Both the position numbers and the translations under genes were made by a program. DNA of 64,000 bases from JADHLJ01 sp038118725 (GTDB lineage Bacteria; Pseudomonadota; Alphaproteobacteria; Thalassobaculales; Thalassobaculaceae), in the NCBI GenBank assembly GCA_038118725.1, contig JAYOIK010000019.1:1-64000 (forward strand). Reading direction: 5' to 3'. The notes below the pieces were generated by a model. The model was given only the letters and a program-made list of their open reading frames with translations, ran no database searches and was not told where the DNA came from. Shown here in pieces: positions 50,769 to 59,977 of this stretch. Positions within the stretch are counted from its first letter, which is position 1. Each line of letters starts with the position of its first letter.

Positions 50769-52152
50769 GCGCCTGAACGATTTCCTCGCACATCTTCTTG
50801 GCGTCGGCGAATAGCATCATCGTGTTGTCGCGGAAAAACAGCTCGTTATCCACGCCGGCATAGCCCGACGCCATGGAGCGCTTAACGAACAACACCGTTT
50901 GTGCGTTCTCCACGTCCAGGATCGGCATACCATAGATTGGGCTGGTCGGATCGGTCTTGGCGGCGGGGTTGGTCACATCGTTGGCGCCGATGACAAAGGC
51001 GACATCGGTCTGGTTGAAATCCCGATTGATCTCCTCGAGTTCCAAGACCTGCTCGTAAGGCACATTCGCCTCGGCCAACAAGACGTTCATATGACCCGGC
51101 ATCCGCCCGGCGACCGGGTGGATGGCGTAGCGCACGTTCACGCCACGATCCTTAAGAATGTCACACATCTCGCGCAGGGCATGCTGGGCCTGGGCGACCG
51201 CCATGCCGTAACCCGGCACGATGATGACCGAAGAGGCGTTTTCCATGATGAAGGCCGCGTCCTCGGCGCTTCCCGACTTGATCGATTTGTCGCCCTGGGA
51301 TTTCGCCGCGGCGCCGTCGGTCTCGCCGCCGAAACCGCCGAGTATCACGCTGAAGAACGACCGGTTCATCCCCTTGCACATGATATAGGACAGGATCGCG
51401 CCAGATGAGCCGACCAGGGCTCCGGTGACGATCAGCAGGCTATTGCCGAGGGTGAAGCCGATACCGCAGGCCGCCCAGCCGGAATAGGAATTCAGCATCG
51501 AGATCACAACCGGCATATCGGCGCCGCCGATCGGCACGATGATCAAGACGCCGATAACGAGGGAGAGAATCAGGATCAGCCAGAACCCGAGCTGGGTCTG
51601 ATCGCTCACGGTCCAGGCGATCAACGCGACCAGCAGGATACCGAGCGCGGCGTTCAGCGCGTGCTGCCCCTTGAAGACCAATGGCGCGCCGGTGATCAGC
51701 CCCTGAAGTTTGCCGAAGGCGATGATCGACCCGGTGAAGGTAACCGCGCCGATCGCCAGGCCCAGCGTCATCTCCACGAGGCTCGCCGGATGGATCGCCA
51801 AAAACTGGCCGATACCGTATGCCTCGGGGCGATAGAACGCGGCGGCGGCGACGAAACAGGCAGCGAGGCCGACAAGGCTGTGGAAGGCGGCCACGAGTTG
51901 CGGCAGTGCCGTCATCTCGATCTTGCGGGCGATGAAGGTGCCGATCGCGCCACCGATCACGATGCCCGCGATGATCACTTCATAGCTCAGCACGCTGGGC
52001 AGCGCGAGGGTGGTGCCGATGGCGATCACCATGCCGGCGATGCCGTACATGTTGCCCTGGCGCGAGGTGTCGGGAGAGCTCAAGCCCCTGAGCGCCATGA
52101 TGAAGCAGACGCTGGAAACCAGATACAGAATGGCGGAATAATTCTCGGTCAT
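50761..52152 (-). CDS. pntB: NAD(P) transhydrogenase subunit beta
   Basis: A 463-residue subunit with about nine membrane helices (domain II) and a C-terminal NADP-binding domain III with VIIVPGYGMAVAQAQHALRE and FVIGANDVTNPAAKTDP. It couples proton entry to NADPH formation. Start at 52152 (MTENYSAILYLVSSVCFIMA); the longer reading upstream is not coding. Third gene of the pnt operon. Confidence 0.95.
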   Translation of the reverse strand: MTENYSAILYLVSSVCFIMALRGLSSPDTSRQGNMYGIAGMVIAIGTTLALPSVLSYEVIIAGIVIGGAIGTFIARKIEMTALPQLVAAFHSLVGLAACFVAAAAFYRPEAYGIGQFLAIHPASLVEMTLGLAIGAVTFTGSIIAFGKLQGLITGAPLVFKGQHALNAALGILLVALIAWTVSDQTQLGFWLILILSLVIGVLIIVPIGGADMPVVISMLNSYSGWAACGIGFTLGNSLLIVTGALVGSSGAILSYIMCKGMNRSFFSVILGGFGGETDGAAAKSQGDKSIKSGSAEDAAFIMENASSVIIVPGYGMAVAQAQHALREMCDILKDRGVNVRYAIHPVAGRMPGHMNVLLAEANVPYEQVLELEEINRDFNQTDVAFVIGANDVTNPAAKTDPTSPIYGMPILDVENAQTVLFVKRSMASGYAGVDNELFFRDNTMMLFADAKKMCEEIVQALN

Positions 52153-52168
52153 CGTGCGCGGCCCTGGC

Positions 52169-52585
52169 TCAGCGTTTCTTCTTGAACATCGATAACATGC
52201 GTTGAGTGACGATGAAGCCACCAAAGATGTTCACGGAGGCCAGCACAACCGCGCAGAAGCCCATGATTTGCGAGAAGTTCGTCTCGGCCGGACCAGCCGC
52301 GATAAGCGCGCCGACGATGATCACCGAGGAAATCGCGTTGGTCACGCTCATCAGCGGCGAATGCAGGGCCGGGGTCACCCGCCAGACCACGTAATAGCCG
52401 ACGAAACAGGCGAGAACCAAAACCGTCAGACCGAAGATGAAAGGATCAACTCCGGTGGTTTCCGGCGGCGCGCTGGTGGTGACCGACTGAGCCGCCTCTT
52501 TCACCAAACGAACCGACTCGCTGGCCAAACGCTCGGCTTCCTCCGCCAGTTGTCTGGCGCGGTCGAGCAACTGTTCGGAACTCAT
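52169..52585 (-). CDS. pntAB: NAD(P) transhydrogenase subunit alpha part 2 (membrane part)
   Basis: A 138-residue protein with a soluble helical N-terminus (about 1-45) and three to four membrane helices, including LHSPLMSVTNAISSVIIVGA, the conserved transhydrogenase segment. This split of alpha into two genes is usual in alphaproteobacteria. It lies between pntAA and pntB, 16 bp ahead of the latter. Confidence 0.94.
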   Translation of the reverse strand: MSSEQLLDRARQLAEEAERLASESVRLVKEAAQSVTTSAPPETTGVDPFIFGLTVLVLACFVGYYVVWRVTPALHSPLMSVTNAISSVIIVGALIAAGPAETNFSQIMGFCAVVLASVNIFGGFIVTQRMLSMFKKKR

Positions 52586-52621
52586 CGCTAAGCCTTTCCG
52601 ATTGTCCTAGTCCGCTTAACC

Positions 52622-53833
52622 TTAATCCGCGGCCGCTTTCGTCGCCGCGCGTTTGGGTTTGCCGGCGGCCTCGGGGATGGCGTGGACCGAATCGTGCACG
52701 ATCTCGCCGGCATTGGTCACCAGGGTTCCCTTGACGATCTCGTCCTCCATATCGACGGACAAGGCGGTCCCGCCCTCGGCGATAAGGGGACTCACGAAAT
52801 TCAGCAGGTTTTTGGCGTAAAGCGCCGAGGCGTCGATCGCGACCCGGCTCGGCATGTTGGCGTGGCCGATGATGACGACGCCATGCTCCTCGACGACCTT
52901 GCCGAGTTTCGACAACGGGCAGTTGCCGCCTTGCTCAACCGCGAGATCAACGATAACGGAACCGGGTTTCATCGCCTTGACCATTTCGGCGCTTACCAAA
53001 ACCGGGGCGGGGCGACCGGGAATGAGCGCGGTGCAGATGACGATATCCTGCTTGGGGATCGTCTCGGCGATCAAGGCCGCCTGTTTTTCGCGATATGCCG
53101 GACTCATTTCCTTGGCGTAACCACCGGCGGTTTCCGCCTGCTTGAATTCCTCGTCCTCGACGGCGACGAAACTCGCGCCCAGACTTTCAACCTGTTCCTT
53201 GGCGGCGGGACGAACATCGGTGGCCGAGACCACGGCGCCGAGCCGACGCGCCGTCGCGATCGCCTGCAGACCGGCGACCCCGGCGCCCATGACCAGGCAT
53301 TTGGCGGGCGGCACGGTGCCCGCCGCCGTCATCATCATCGGAAAGGCCCGGCCGAACGCCGCGCCGGCCTCGATAACTGCCTTGTATCCCGCGAGGTTCG
53401 ACTGCGAGGACAGCACGTCCATGGACTGGGCGCGGCTGATCCGAGGAACCAATTCCATCGCGTAGCAAGAGATGTTTCGCGCGGCCAGAGCCTCGAACAA
53501 CGCGCGGTCGCGATAGGGTTCCATGAGGCAGGCAAGCGTCGCGCCGTCCTTCATCATCGCGACTTCGTCGGCCTCGCCCTTCACTGGAGCGCCCGGTCCG
53601 ATCGGCTTTTGCACCTTAAGAACTATGTCGGCTTGACCGAGCACTTTTTCTGGCCCGTTCTCAACGGTGGCGCCGGCATTGGCGAAACCCGCGTCGGTAA
53701 TGCTCGCGCCGATCCCCGCGCCGCTTTCCACATGGACCTCCAAGCCCAGGCCCACGAATTTCTTGATTGTGTCAGGTGTTGCCGCGACACGGTTTTCGTT
53801 AGGGCGCCGTTCCCTGACAATGCCGATCTTCAC
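52622..53833 (-). CDS. pntAA: NAD(P) transhydrogenase subunit alpha part 1 (NAD-binding)
   Basis: A 403-residue soluble domain I with MKIGIVRERRPNENRVAATP at the start, related to alanine dehydrogenase, and the NAD site VMGAGVAGLQAIATARRLGA (about 180-199). The start is GTG with AGGGGAG upstream. A basic tail (KPKRAATKAAAD) ends the protein. First gene of the pnt operon. Confidence 0.95.
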   Translation of the reverse strand: MKIGIVRERRPNENRVAATPDTIKKFVGLGLEVHVESGAGIGASITDAGFANAGATVENGPEKVLGQADIVLKVQKPIGPGAPVKGEADEVAMMKDGATLACLMEPYRDRALFEALAARNISCYAMELVPRISRAQSMDVLSSQSNLAGYKAVIEAGAAFGRAFPMMMTAAGTVPPAKCLVMGAGVAGLQAIATARRLGAVVSATDVRPAAKEQVESLGASFVAVEDEEFKQAETAGGYAKEMSPAYREKQAALIAETIPKQDIVICTALIPGRPAPVLVSAEMVKAMKPGSVIVDLAVEQGGNCPLSKLGKVVEEHGVVIIGHANMPSRVAIDASALYAKNLLNFVSPLIAEGGTALSVDMEDEIVKGTLVTNAGEIVHDSVHAIPEAAGKPKRAATKAAAD

Positions 53834-54259
53834 GCGTCACGCTCCCCTGGAGTTACGCTACTTGCCGGCCCACGAAGATTTGGACCAAGAAGTTGCCGGA
53901 AAATGCCGGACTGAGCGGAATAACGCAAGGCCGTACTGACCCGAAAAGCGGATATGTGAGAGCTCGCGAGGGATCGGGGGGCGGGACGGACGGTTCTAGA
54001 CCGTTTCTGGTCTTTACGGCACCGCCGTGATGGCTTTTGGTGAGTCGGTCCGCAAGGAGAAACGGCGCGGGCGATGTGGTGCATCGGCAAGCCGTTTCGA
54101 CGTGGCGGGCGGCCACCAAAAGCCACCTTTCGGGCCGGTTATCGTGAACCAGGGAGGGCGTCGCGCACCTTGGCCGTGGCTCCGCCACGCCCCGCGGCAC
54201 GCTCCTACCCCAGGAACACGACAACCGGTCACGGTGCTTCCGTAAAGGCCAGAAACTGT
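53834..54259. other. Gene-free stretch dominated by an inverted-repeat element
   Basis: Between the pntAA start and the lipoprotein stop lie 426 bp without a believable gene; the ORFs crossing it are Arg/Pro-rich and resemble nothing. The left 160 bp should hold the pnt promoter, which I could not pin down. The rest is taken by the inverted-repeat element listed separately. Confidence 0.6.
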
Positions 54260-54263
54260 CTAG
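53996..54263. mobile_element. MITE-like element with 24-bp inverted repeats and CTAG ends
   Basis: The left end 53996-54019 (CTAGACCGTTTCTGGTCTTTACGG without the line break reads CTAGACCGTTTC then TGGTCTTTACGG) and the right end 54240-54263, read on the other strand, agree at 22 of 24 positions; weaker matching continues inward with a shared CCGTGA. CTAG at both outer edges is what a 4-bp target duplication at YTAR, as made by IS5-group elements, would leave. The 260 bp between holds no transposase. It looks like a non-autonomous mini-element. Confidence 0.65.
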
Positions 54264-54934
54264 GGAATTCGGGACCGGCGGCGTTGTTGCTCAACCCGCC
54301 GCAGTTCGGCGTTTCTAAGGCCGACCAGACGGCGCAGGCCGTCGCGGCAGGCGGTCGGCTTTGCGACCGCGCTTCCGCCGGCTTGCGATACGACTCCGGC
54401 GGCGCATTCGGTCTCCGCGCGGGCCAGCAGGTCTGCCCAATCCTCCGCGATTCGGTCGAGCTGACCGGCGTAGTAAGTGTCCCGAGCATTGGCGGACTCG
54501 AAGACATCCCGTCGCAAGGTGACCTTGACCTCTCGTGGATACTCGCCGCCGCGCCCCAAAAGTTTTCCTCGCACCGACGCGTTGGCCGGCGTGATTACTT
54601 CGCCCTCGAGCGCGCGTATCAGGAGCGGCTGTTTGCTGCCGGGAAGTATGGTGACTTGCTCGGTCCAATAACCTTGGGAGAAGCAACGGATCGTCGCGGG
54701 CCGTTTGAACCGATGGAGCGGGACCAACCGAGGCGTGGTGACCGTCATGGCCGCTCCAGCCTTGCCCGTGACATTACACCTAATGCCATCGGGATCGGAA
54801 ACGATCAAGCTATCAAACGCGACCTTCGGCGCCACCGGAGGTCTGTCCGGCAGGGGGCGAGGCTTCGACCCGCCACATCCGACGACGCCTAGGACAACCA
54901 GCAAGGAGATTAAACCGATCCTGGATCTCACCAT
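54260..54934 (-). CDS. Putative lipoprotein
   Basis: A 224-residue protein with signal MVRSRIGLISLLVVLGVVGC (Cys20), then GGSKPRPLPDRPP and a beta-rich region (CNVTGKAGAAMTVTTPRLVP) and a helical, Arg-rich C-terminus. I do not recognise the family. The start at 54934 fits the signal peptide; the upstream extension does not. Its TAG stop falls inside the CTAG edge of the inverted-repeat element, so the insertion may have set or shortened the C-terminus. Confidence 0.75.
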   Translation of the reverse strand: MVRSRIGLISLLVVLGVVGCGGSKPRPLPDRPPVAPKVAFDSLIVSDPDGIRCNVTGKAGAAMTVTTPRLVPLHRFKRPATIRCFSQGYWTEQVTILPGSKQPLLIRALEGEVITPANASVRGKLLGRGGEYPREVKVTLRRDVFESANARDTYYAGQLDRIAEDWADLLARAETECAAGVVSQAGGSAVAKPTACRDGLRRLVGLRNAELRRVEQQRRRSRIP

Positions 54935-55006
54935 GGGGAGCACTTGGTTCACCTGTCCGATTGCGTGAAACGTGTTGATCCTCGCCAAGCAATTTGCATG
55001 CCGAGC

Positions 55007-55450
55007 TTAATCACGGGTATCCAACCAGATCGTCACCGGGCCGTCATTAACAAGGCTTACCGCCATGTCGGCGCCAAATTCTCCGGTTTCCACGGAAATG
55101 CCCAACGCCTTCAATGCGTCGGTGAACTCTTCCAACAAGGGTATCGCGGTTTCCGGACGGGCGGCGGAAATGAAACTTGGCCGGTTGCCCTTGCGGGTAT
55201 CGGCGGCCAGGGTGAACTGACTCACCACCAGGACCGAGCCGCCGATGTCGAGCACGGAACGATTCATCTTTCCGGCATCGTCCTCGAAGATTCTCAGCTT
55301 GGCGATTTTGCCGGCCAGATGCTCGGCGTTACCGGGCTCGTCGTCGGTAACCGCGCAAAACAGCACCAGCAGGCCCTGGTCGATGGCGCCGACGCATCGG
55401 TCTCCAACGTCGACGCGGGCTTGCGATACCCGTTGTATCAACGCTCGCAT
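55007..55450 (-). CDS. dtd: D-aminoacyl-tRNA deacylase
   Basis: A 147-residue DTD that removes D-amino acids and glycine from mischarged tRNA. The opening MRALIQRVSQARVDVGD, the Ser-Gln-Phe-Thr motif VVSQFTLAAD and the Gly-Pro-type end VNDGPVTIWLDT are diagnostic. AAGGAA precedes the ATG. It lies 72 bp before the lipoprotein gene on the same strand. Confidence 0.95.
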   Translation of the reverse strand: MRALIQRVSQARVDVGDRCVGAIDQGLLVLFCAVTDDEPGNAEHLAGKIAKLRIFEDDAGKMNRSVLDIGGSVLVVSQFTLAADTRKGNRPSFISAARPETAIPLLEEFTDALKALGISVETGEFGADMAVSLVNDGPVTIWLDTRD

Positions 55451-55591
55451 TGTTGTTTCCTTCTCTCGATATCGATGAGTATCATCGTTGGTGCCTGCGC
55501 CAGCCTCGCCTCGCGCCAGTCTCGCGCTACACTAGGCTAACTTCCTGGATGTCCGGTTGAAAGGCCGGTCCAGGGAATGGGGAGGTGAGTC

Positions 55592-56368
55592 ATGCGGCGC
55601 GCGATAACATGGTTGCTTGGGTGTCTGGTCGCTGTGTTTCTCGCATCGGCCCCCATCTCCGATTGTGTTGCCCAGACAGCCAGCGCGACACCGTCTCCGT
55701 CGGACGAGGATTTCTCGGATGGGGCGTCTCGGACACGCTCGGATCCACTTGAATTCATCAATCGGCCCATCGCCGCGATCAATCGGCTCTTGCGAGAGGG
55801 TGTTATCGACCCCGTCGTGAAGGTCTACAAATTCGTCACGCCCGACGTGGCCGAGATAGCGCTTTCCAATGCCGCGCGAAACCTTACGGAACCGTTTTCC
55901 ATACTCGGCTCGCTGGTGGCTGGAGATACCGAGGGCGCGAAACTCTCGGGCTCGCGATTTCTGGTGAATACCACGTTGGGCGTCGCGGGGCTCGCCGACG
56001 TGGCGACCGAGGCCGGGCTTGAGTATTGCCGAGAGGATATTGGTCAAGGTCTGGCCAAGCAGGGCGTCGAGCCGGGCACCCACGTGGTTCTGCCGATACT
56101 CGGGCCGTCCAACACGCGTGACCTGCCGGGTGATCTTGTCGAAGTGCTGATTACGCCCTTGCCGCCCGGCGTGACGGTGGCGCGAGCCGGCGTTGAATAC
56201 GCCGAGAAACAGGAATCGGTCGAGAAACTGACCGAGGGGGCCGTCGATAAATATGTGGTCGAGCGCGAAGCCTATGAACAGCACCGCCTCTATCAAGTGC
56301 AGATTACCTGCAAGGTTCCCGAGGAAGGCATCGGAGAGAAAAAGCCCGCGTCGGCGAAATCAGACTAA
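55592..56368 (+). CDS. mlaA: MlaA (VacJ) family outer-membrane lipid asymmetry protein
   Basis: A 258-residue exported protein of the MlaA family, which pulls stray phospholipids out of the outer leaflet. Family marks: DPLEFINRPIAAINRLL, LTEPFSILGSLVAGD, RFLVNTTLGVAGLADVA and EPGTHVVLPILGPSNTRD. The N-terminus has a signal peptide; LLGC at residues 8-11 could be a lipobox but the hydrophobic core before it is very short, so it may be a plain secreted form. GGGAGG precedes the ATG. No mlaBCDEF genes are nearby. Confidence 0.88.
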   Translation: MRRAITWLLGCLVAVFLASAPISDCVAQTASATPSPSDEDFSDGASRTRSDPLEFINRPIAAINRLLREGVIDPVVKVYKFVTPDVAEIALSNAARNLTEPFSILGSLVAGDTEGAKLSGSRFLVNTTLGVAGLADVATEAGLEYCREDIGQGLAKQGVEPGTHVVLPILGPSNTRDLPGDLVEVLITPLPPGVTVARAGVEYAEKQESVEKLTEGAVDKYVVEREAYEQHRLYQVQITCKVPEEGIGEKKPASAKSD

Positions 56369-56431
56369 GCGGCTCTTTCCTTGGTTTCGCGTCTGAACTA
56401 AACCCATGGGGTTTCATCCTGTACCCACGCC

Positions 56432-57493
56432 ATGCGGAGGCGTTTCTTGTTGCTTCTAGAGTCGCGCGACGCCGATCGAGTGATCGGCTTCTGGCTTTTC
56501 GGGGTCGCCATGATGGTGGCGATCATGGTCGTCATCGGTGGGATTACCCGCTTGACCGGGTCTGGGCTCTCCATGGTGGAGTGGCGCCCGTTGCTGGGGT
56601 GGCTACCGCCTTTGAGCGACGAGCAATGGACGCGGGTCTTCGCGCTTTACCAGAACTCGCCGCAATACCTGCAAGTCAATTCCTGGATGGGATTGGAGGA
56701 GTTTCGACGAATTTTCTGGTGGGAGTACATTCACCGGCTCTGGGGACGGTTGATCGGCCTGGCGTTCGTGCTGCCATTCGCGTGGTTCCTTGTTCGTGGA
56801 AAGGTTCGCCGAGGTCTAAAACTCCGGCTTTTTATTCTGCTGCTGCTTGGAGGGACACAAGGCGCCGTTGGTTGGTGGATGGTGAAAAGCGGGCTCGTTG
56901 ATGATCCCGCCGTGAGTCAGTATCGCCTGACGCTGCATCTGGGCCTGGCATTCGTGATTCTCGGCGCCTTGTTGTGGAGCGGGTTTGACCTCACGCTCGG
57001 CTCAACCGCGCCGAGAGCGCCTCGATTCCTCTACGGTCACGCGGTACTGGCCTTATTCTGTGTGTCGGCGACCGTATTGGCCGGCGCCTTGGTGGCCGGG
57101 CTTGATGCCGGTCTGATCTACAATACCTTCCCATTCATGGACGGCGATATCGTGCCCGAGGACTATGCGCATTTGTCGCCCTTCTGGTTGAACCTGACCG
57201 AGAACCCGGCCGCGGTTCAGTTCCATCATCGGGTCGCCGCGACGGTCTCGGTGCTGGTCGTTCTTGTCTTGCTCCTGCGGGTGACACGATCGGACCTGCC
57301 GGCCGAGCGTCGACTACCGGTGCATCTCCTGGCTGGGTTGGCGCTCATTCAGGCGGCGCTGGGGGTTACGACGCTGGTATTCGTCGTACCCCTGGACCTC
57401 GCGGCGGCGCACCAGGCCGGCGCGGTGGCGCTATTCGCTGCGGCTGTTTGGGTCACCCATGGTTTTCGCGGCGTTGAAGGGGCGGGGCGATGA
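56432..57493 (+). CDS. ctaA: Heme A synthase (COX15/CtaA)
   Basis: A 353-residue membrane protein with eight helices that oxidises heme O to heme A for aa3-type oxidase. Heme-ligand histidines lie in WWEYIHRLWGRLIGL, LTLHLGLAFV, VQFHHRVAATV and LAAAHQAG. The front GGITRLTGSGLSMVEWRPLL is diagnostic. The ATG at 56432 has no ribosome site; TTG at 56447 or 56450 lies just after GGAGGCG and may be the true start. The stop overlaps the next start by 4 bp. Confidence 0.95.
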   Translation: MRRRFLLLLESRDADRVIGFWLFGVAMMVAIMVVIGGITRLTGSGLSMVEWRPLLGWLPPLSDEQWTRVFALYQNSPQYLQVNSWMGLEEFRRIFWWEYIHRLWGRLIGLAFVLPFAWFLVRGKVRRGLKLRLFILLLLGGTQGAVGWWMVKSGLVDDPAVSQYRLTLHLGLAFVILGALLWSGFDLTLGSTAPRAPRFLYGHAVLALFCVSATVLAGALVAGLDAGLIYNTFPFMDGDIVPEDYAHLSPFWLNLTENPAAVQFHHRVAATVSVLVVLVLLLRVTRSDLPAERRLPVHLLAGLALIQAALGVTTLVFVVPLDLAAAHQAGAVALFAAAVWVTHGFRGVEGAGR

Positions 57494-58770
57494 TTGACAC
57501 GGATCTCGGAACCAAGATCCTGCACGCGGTCGATGCCGGTTTTGACGAGCAGATCGAGTTCACCCGGGAACTCGTCCGTAAACCCTCGACCCGCGGCAAC
57601 GAAGCGACGGCCCAAGATTTGATGGCCGAGGGGTTCGGACTCCATGGCTTCGATATCGACCGGTTCAAGCTAGACCCGGAGGAGTTGGCGCGGCAGCCGG
57701 GGTTCTCGCCGGCGGCGGTCAGCTACGAGAACGCATGGTCGGTGGTCGGCTCCTGGCGTCCGGCAAGCCCGAAGGGCCGATCCCTGGTCATGAACGGACA
57801 TGTGGACGTGGTTCCGACCGGGCCCGCCGACCTCTGGACCTACCCACCTTTCGAGCCGATGATCGACGGCGACTGGATGTACGGTCGGGGCGCCGGCGAC
57901 ATGAAGTCGGGAACGGCGGCGATGATCTTCGCGATGGCGGCGCTGCGTCGCGCGGGGGTAATGCCGGCGGCGACGGTTCACATGGAGTCGGTTATCGAGG
58001 AGGAATGCACCGGAAATGGTGCATTATCCTGCATGTTGCGCGGCTATGACGGCAATATAGTGCTCATTCCGGAGCCGAGTGATGCCCATCTGATGAGTGC
58101 CCAGGTCGGTGTGATCTGGATGCAGGTGACGGTCCGCGGCATCCCTGTGCATGTTTCGGTCGCCGGCACAGGACAAAACGCGATCGAGGCCTGCACACCG
58201 CTTTTCTCGGCGCTGCGCGCGCTTGAGGAGGAGTGGAATCGAGACGACGCGAAACACGACGCCTTCGCCGATCTGGATCACCCGATCAACGTGGTCGTAA
58301 GCAAGATCGAAGGCGGTGACTGGACGTCTAGCGTGCCGTCCTGGTGCCGATTCGACGTCCGGGTGGGGCTGTACCCGGATGTGGAAGTCGCTGAGATTCA
58401 ACGGCGATTGGAAGCAGGTCTCGCGGAGGCGTCCCGCGATCACCCGTTCCTGTCGAACAACCCGCCGAGCATCGCTTGGCATGGTTTTCTCGCGCCCGGC
58501 TATGTTTTACGGGGCGGAGAGGAAGCGCAACAAGTGCTGGAACGAGCACATGAGAAGGTTTTCAAGGCGCCTTTGCGTCGGACCGCCTTCACCGGTTTGA
58601 CCGATGCCCGATTCCGGGGGCTTTACGGATCCACGCCGGGTCTGGTCTATGGAGCTACCGCCGAAAACATCCATGGAATAGACGAACGGGTGAGCCTGGA
58701 ATCATTACGGCGGCTGACCCAGTCCATGGCGTTGTTTATCGCGGATTGGTGCGGCGTCGAAGCGGTGTGA
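57490..58770 (+). CDS. M20 family deacylase (ArgE/DapE type)
   Basis: A 426-residue zinc hydrolase. Metal ligands: His in MNGHVDVVPTGP (about 99-110), Asp in GRGAGDMKSGTAAMIFAMAA and Glu-Glu in ESVIEEECTGNGAL. It belongs with acetylornithine/succinyl-diaminopimelate deacylase-like proteins; size and motifs do not fix the amide substrate. It is coupled to ctaA by a 4-bp overlap, an unusual partner. Confidence 0.88.
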   Translation: MIDTDLGTKILHAVDAGFDEQIEFTRELVRKPSTRGNEATAQDLMAEGFGLHGFDIDRFKLDPEELARQPGFSPAAVSYENAWSVVGSWRPASPKGRSLVMNGHVDVVPTGPADLWTYPPFEPMIDGDWMYGRGAGDMKSGTAAMIFAMAALRRAGVMPAATVHMESVIEEECTGNGALSCMLRGYDGNIVLIPEPSDAHLMSAQVGVIWMQVTVRGIPVHVSVAGTGQNAIEACTPLFSALRALEEEWNRDDAKHDAFADLDHPINVVVSKIEGGDWTSSVPSWCRFDVRVGLYPDVEVAEIQRRLEAGLAEASRDHPFLSNNPPSIAWHGFLAPGYVLRGGEEAQQVLERAHEKVFKAPLRRTAFTGLTDARFRGLYGSTPGLVYGATAENIHGIDERVSLESLRRLTQSMALFIADWCGVEAV

Positions 58771-58811
58771 CATCGCGCCGCCGCTTGCGGCGGGAGGGTC
58801 TCGACCGGGTG

Positions 58812-59099
58812 TTAGGAAGCGGCCGACGCCTTCTCGATCCGACGCTTGATCACGCGGGCTTCCGGGCCAAGCTCGGAGTTCCGGGCGCCTTTCAGGAACG
58901 CATCCAGGCCGCCGTTATGCTCGATCGTGCGGATCGCGGATGTCGTCAGACGAAGTCGAACCGGGCGACCCAGTGCTTCGCTCATCATGGAGGTCCGCTG
59001 CAGATTCGGCAGGAAGCGACGACGGGTCCGGTTCTTGGCATGGCTGACATTATTTCCCGTCAACACGCCCTTACCGGTGATTGAACAACGCCGGGCCAT
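58812..59099 (-). CDS. rpmB: 50S ribosomal protein L28
   Basis: A 95-residue L28: MARRCSITGKGVLTGNNVSH, then AKNRTRRRFLPNLQ and the alphaproteobacterial C-terminus RNSELGPEARVIKRRIEKAS. GGAGG precedes the ATG at 59099. It stands alone, convergent with the deacylase gene; a short GC hairpin (about 58779-58795) lies between. Confidence 0.96.
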   Translation of the reverse strand: MARRCSITGKGVLTGNNVSHAKNRTRRRFLPNLQRTSMMSEALGRPVRLRLTTSAIRTIEHNGGLDAFLKGARNSELGPEARVIKRRIEKASAAS

Positions 59100-59235
59100 A
59101 GTCCCGTCCTCCAAACTTGCAAGCATCCGAGTGTTCCGCGCGCGGCATAACGCGAACGGAAGCGCGGCATATACGGCAGAGCGCGCCGCTCGTCAAGGAC
59201 CGGTGGAAAAATTTTCCGGATTCGAGCGGCCCGCG

Positions 59236-59757
59236 TCAGTCACTCTCGACCAGCGCGATTGGCGGTAGCGGTCCGCCAACCCGGACGCTGGCCCCACCAT
59301 GCACGAGCTTCTCCTTGACCGGGGACGAGAGGACAATCGAAGTCGTGGTGTCTCCATAATGCCTGAGTTGGGCGATCACGTGTTCCAAATGCACCATGGA
59401 GGAGACGATCACCTTGATCATATAGCTGTCCTGCCCGGTGATGTGGTGGCACTCCATGATTTCGCTTAGCGTATGGGCGACGGTGGCGAGCCGTTGATGG
59501 TGCTCTCCGGTGGTTTTCAGATGAATGAAGGCCAATATCGGGTAGCCAAGCTTCGACGGATCCACGATCGCGCGATACGCGGTTATCAGACCGTGGTCTT
59601 CCATCCGCCGCACCCGCTCCGCGACCGCCGGCGAGGACAGACCGACGCGCCGGCCGAGCTCGCTGAAGGAAAGACGGGCGTCGTCCTGCAAAACCCGTAG
59701 CAGTTGCCAGCCCACGGAATCGAGCTGTGGATCGGTGCTCAAGGCAAAATCCCCCAT
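59236..59757 (-). CDS. Lrp/AsnC family transcriptional regulator
   Basis: A 173-residue regulator with an N-terminal helix-turn-helix (LSFSELGRRVGLSSPAVAER, about residues 29-48) and a RAM ligand-binding domain (ITGQDSYMIKVIVSSMVHLE). It probably senses an amino acid and forms octamers. No target can be inferred; it is divergent from the ribbon-helix-helix gene, 220 bp away, a region relatively AT-rich and free of genes. Confidence 0.92.
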   Translation of the reverse strand: MGDFALSTDPQLDSVGWQLLRVLQDDARLSFSELGRRVGLSSPAVAERVRRMEDHGLITAYRAIVDPSKLGYPILAFIHLKTTGEHHQRLATVAHTLSEIMECHHITGQDSYMIKVIVSSMVHLEHVIAQLRHYGDTTTSIVLSSPVKEKLVHGGASVRVGGPLPPIALVESD

Positions 59758-59977
59758 TCCTCATGATGTGTCCTTTCAAGGTCTTATCAGGGGCCGGGTT
59801 AAGTCAAGCCAATTACCGGTCGGAACATCGAAACGTGTTGAGATTAAAAAGATATTCACTCGAAAACCATTTTCACGGGCAATTGGTAATTATCATTGCA
59901 CTGAAGGTAGAAATCGAGCTATCGTCCGCACACGATGGTGTGTAGGTATCATACGTGCTGAAAAGCGAGGAGCCGCC

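Noticed and set aside
52682..53914. A 410-codon plus-strand ORF opposite pntAA
   Set aside because: His/Arg-rich translation with no recognisable domain; shadow of pntAA.
53834..54259. A small cytochrome oxidase subunit gene upstream of pntAA, as seen in some relatives
   Set aside because: No frame in this gap shows a membrane helix with the expected short soluble start.
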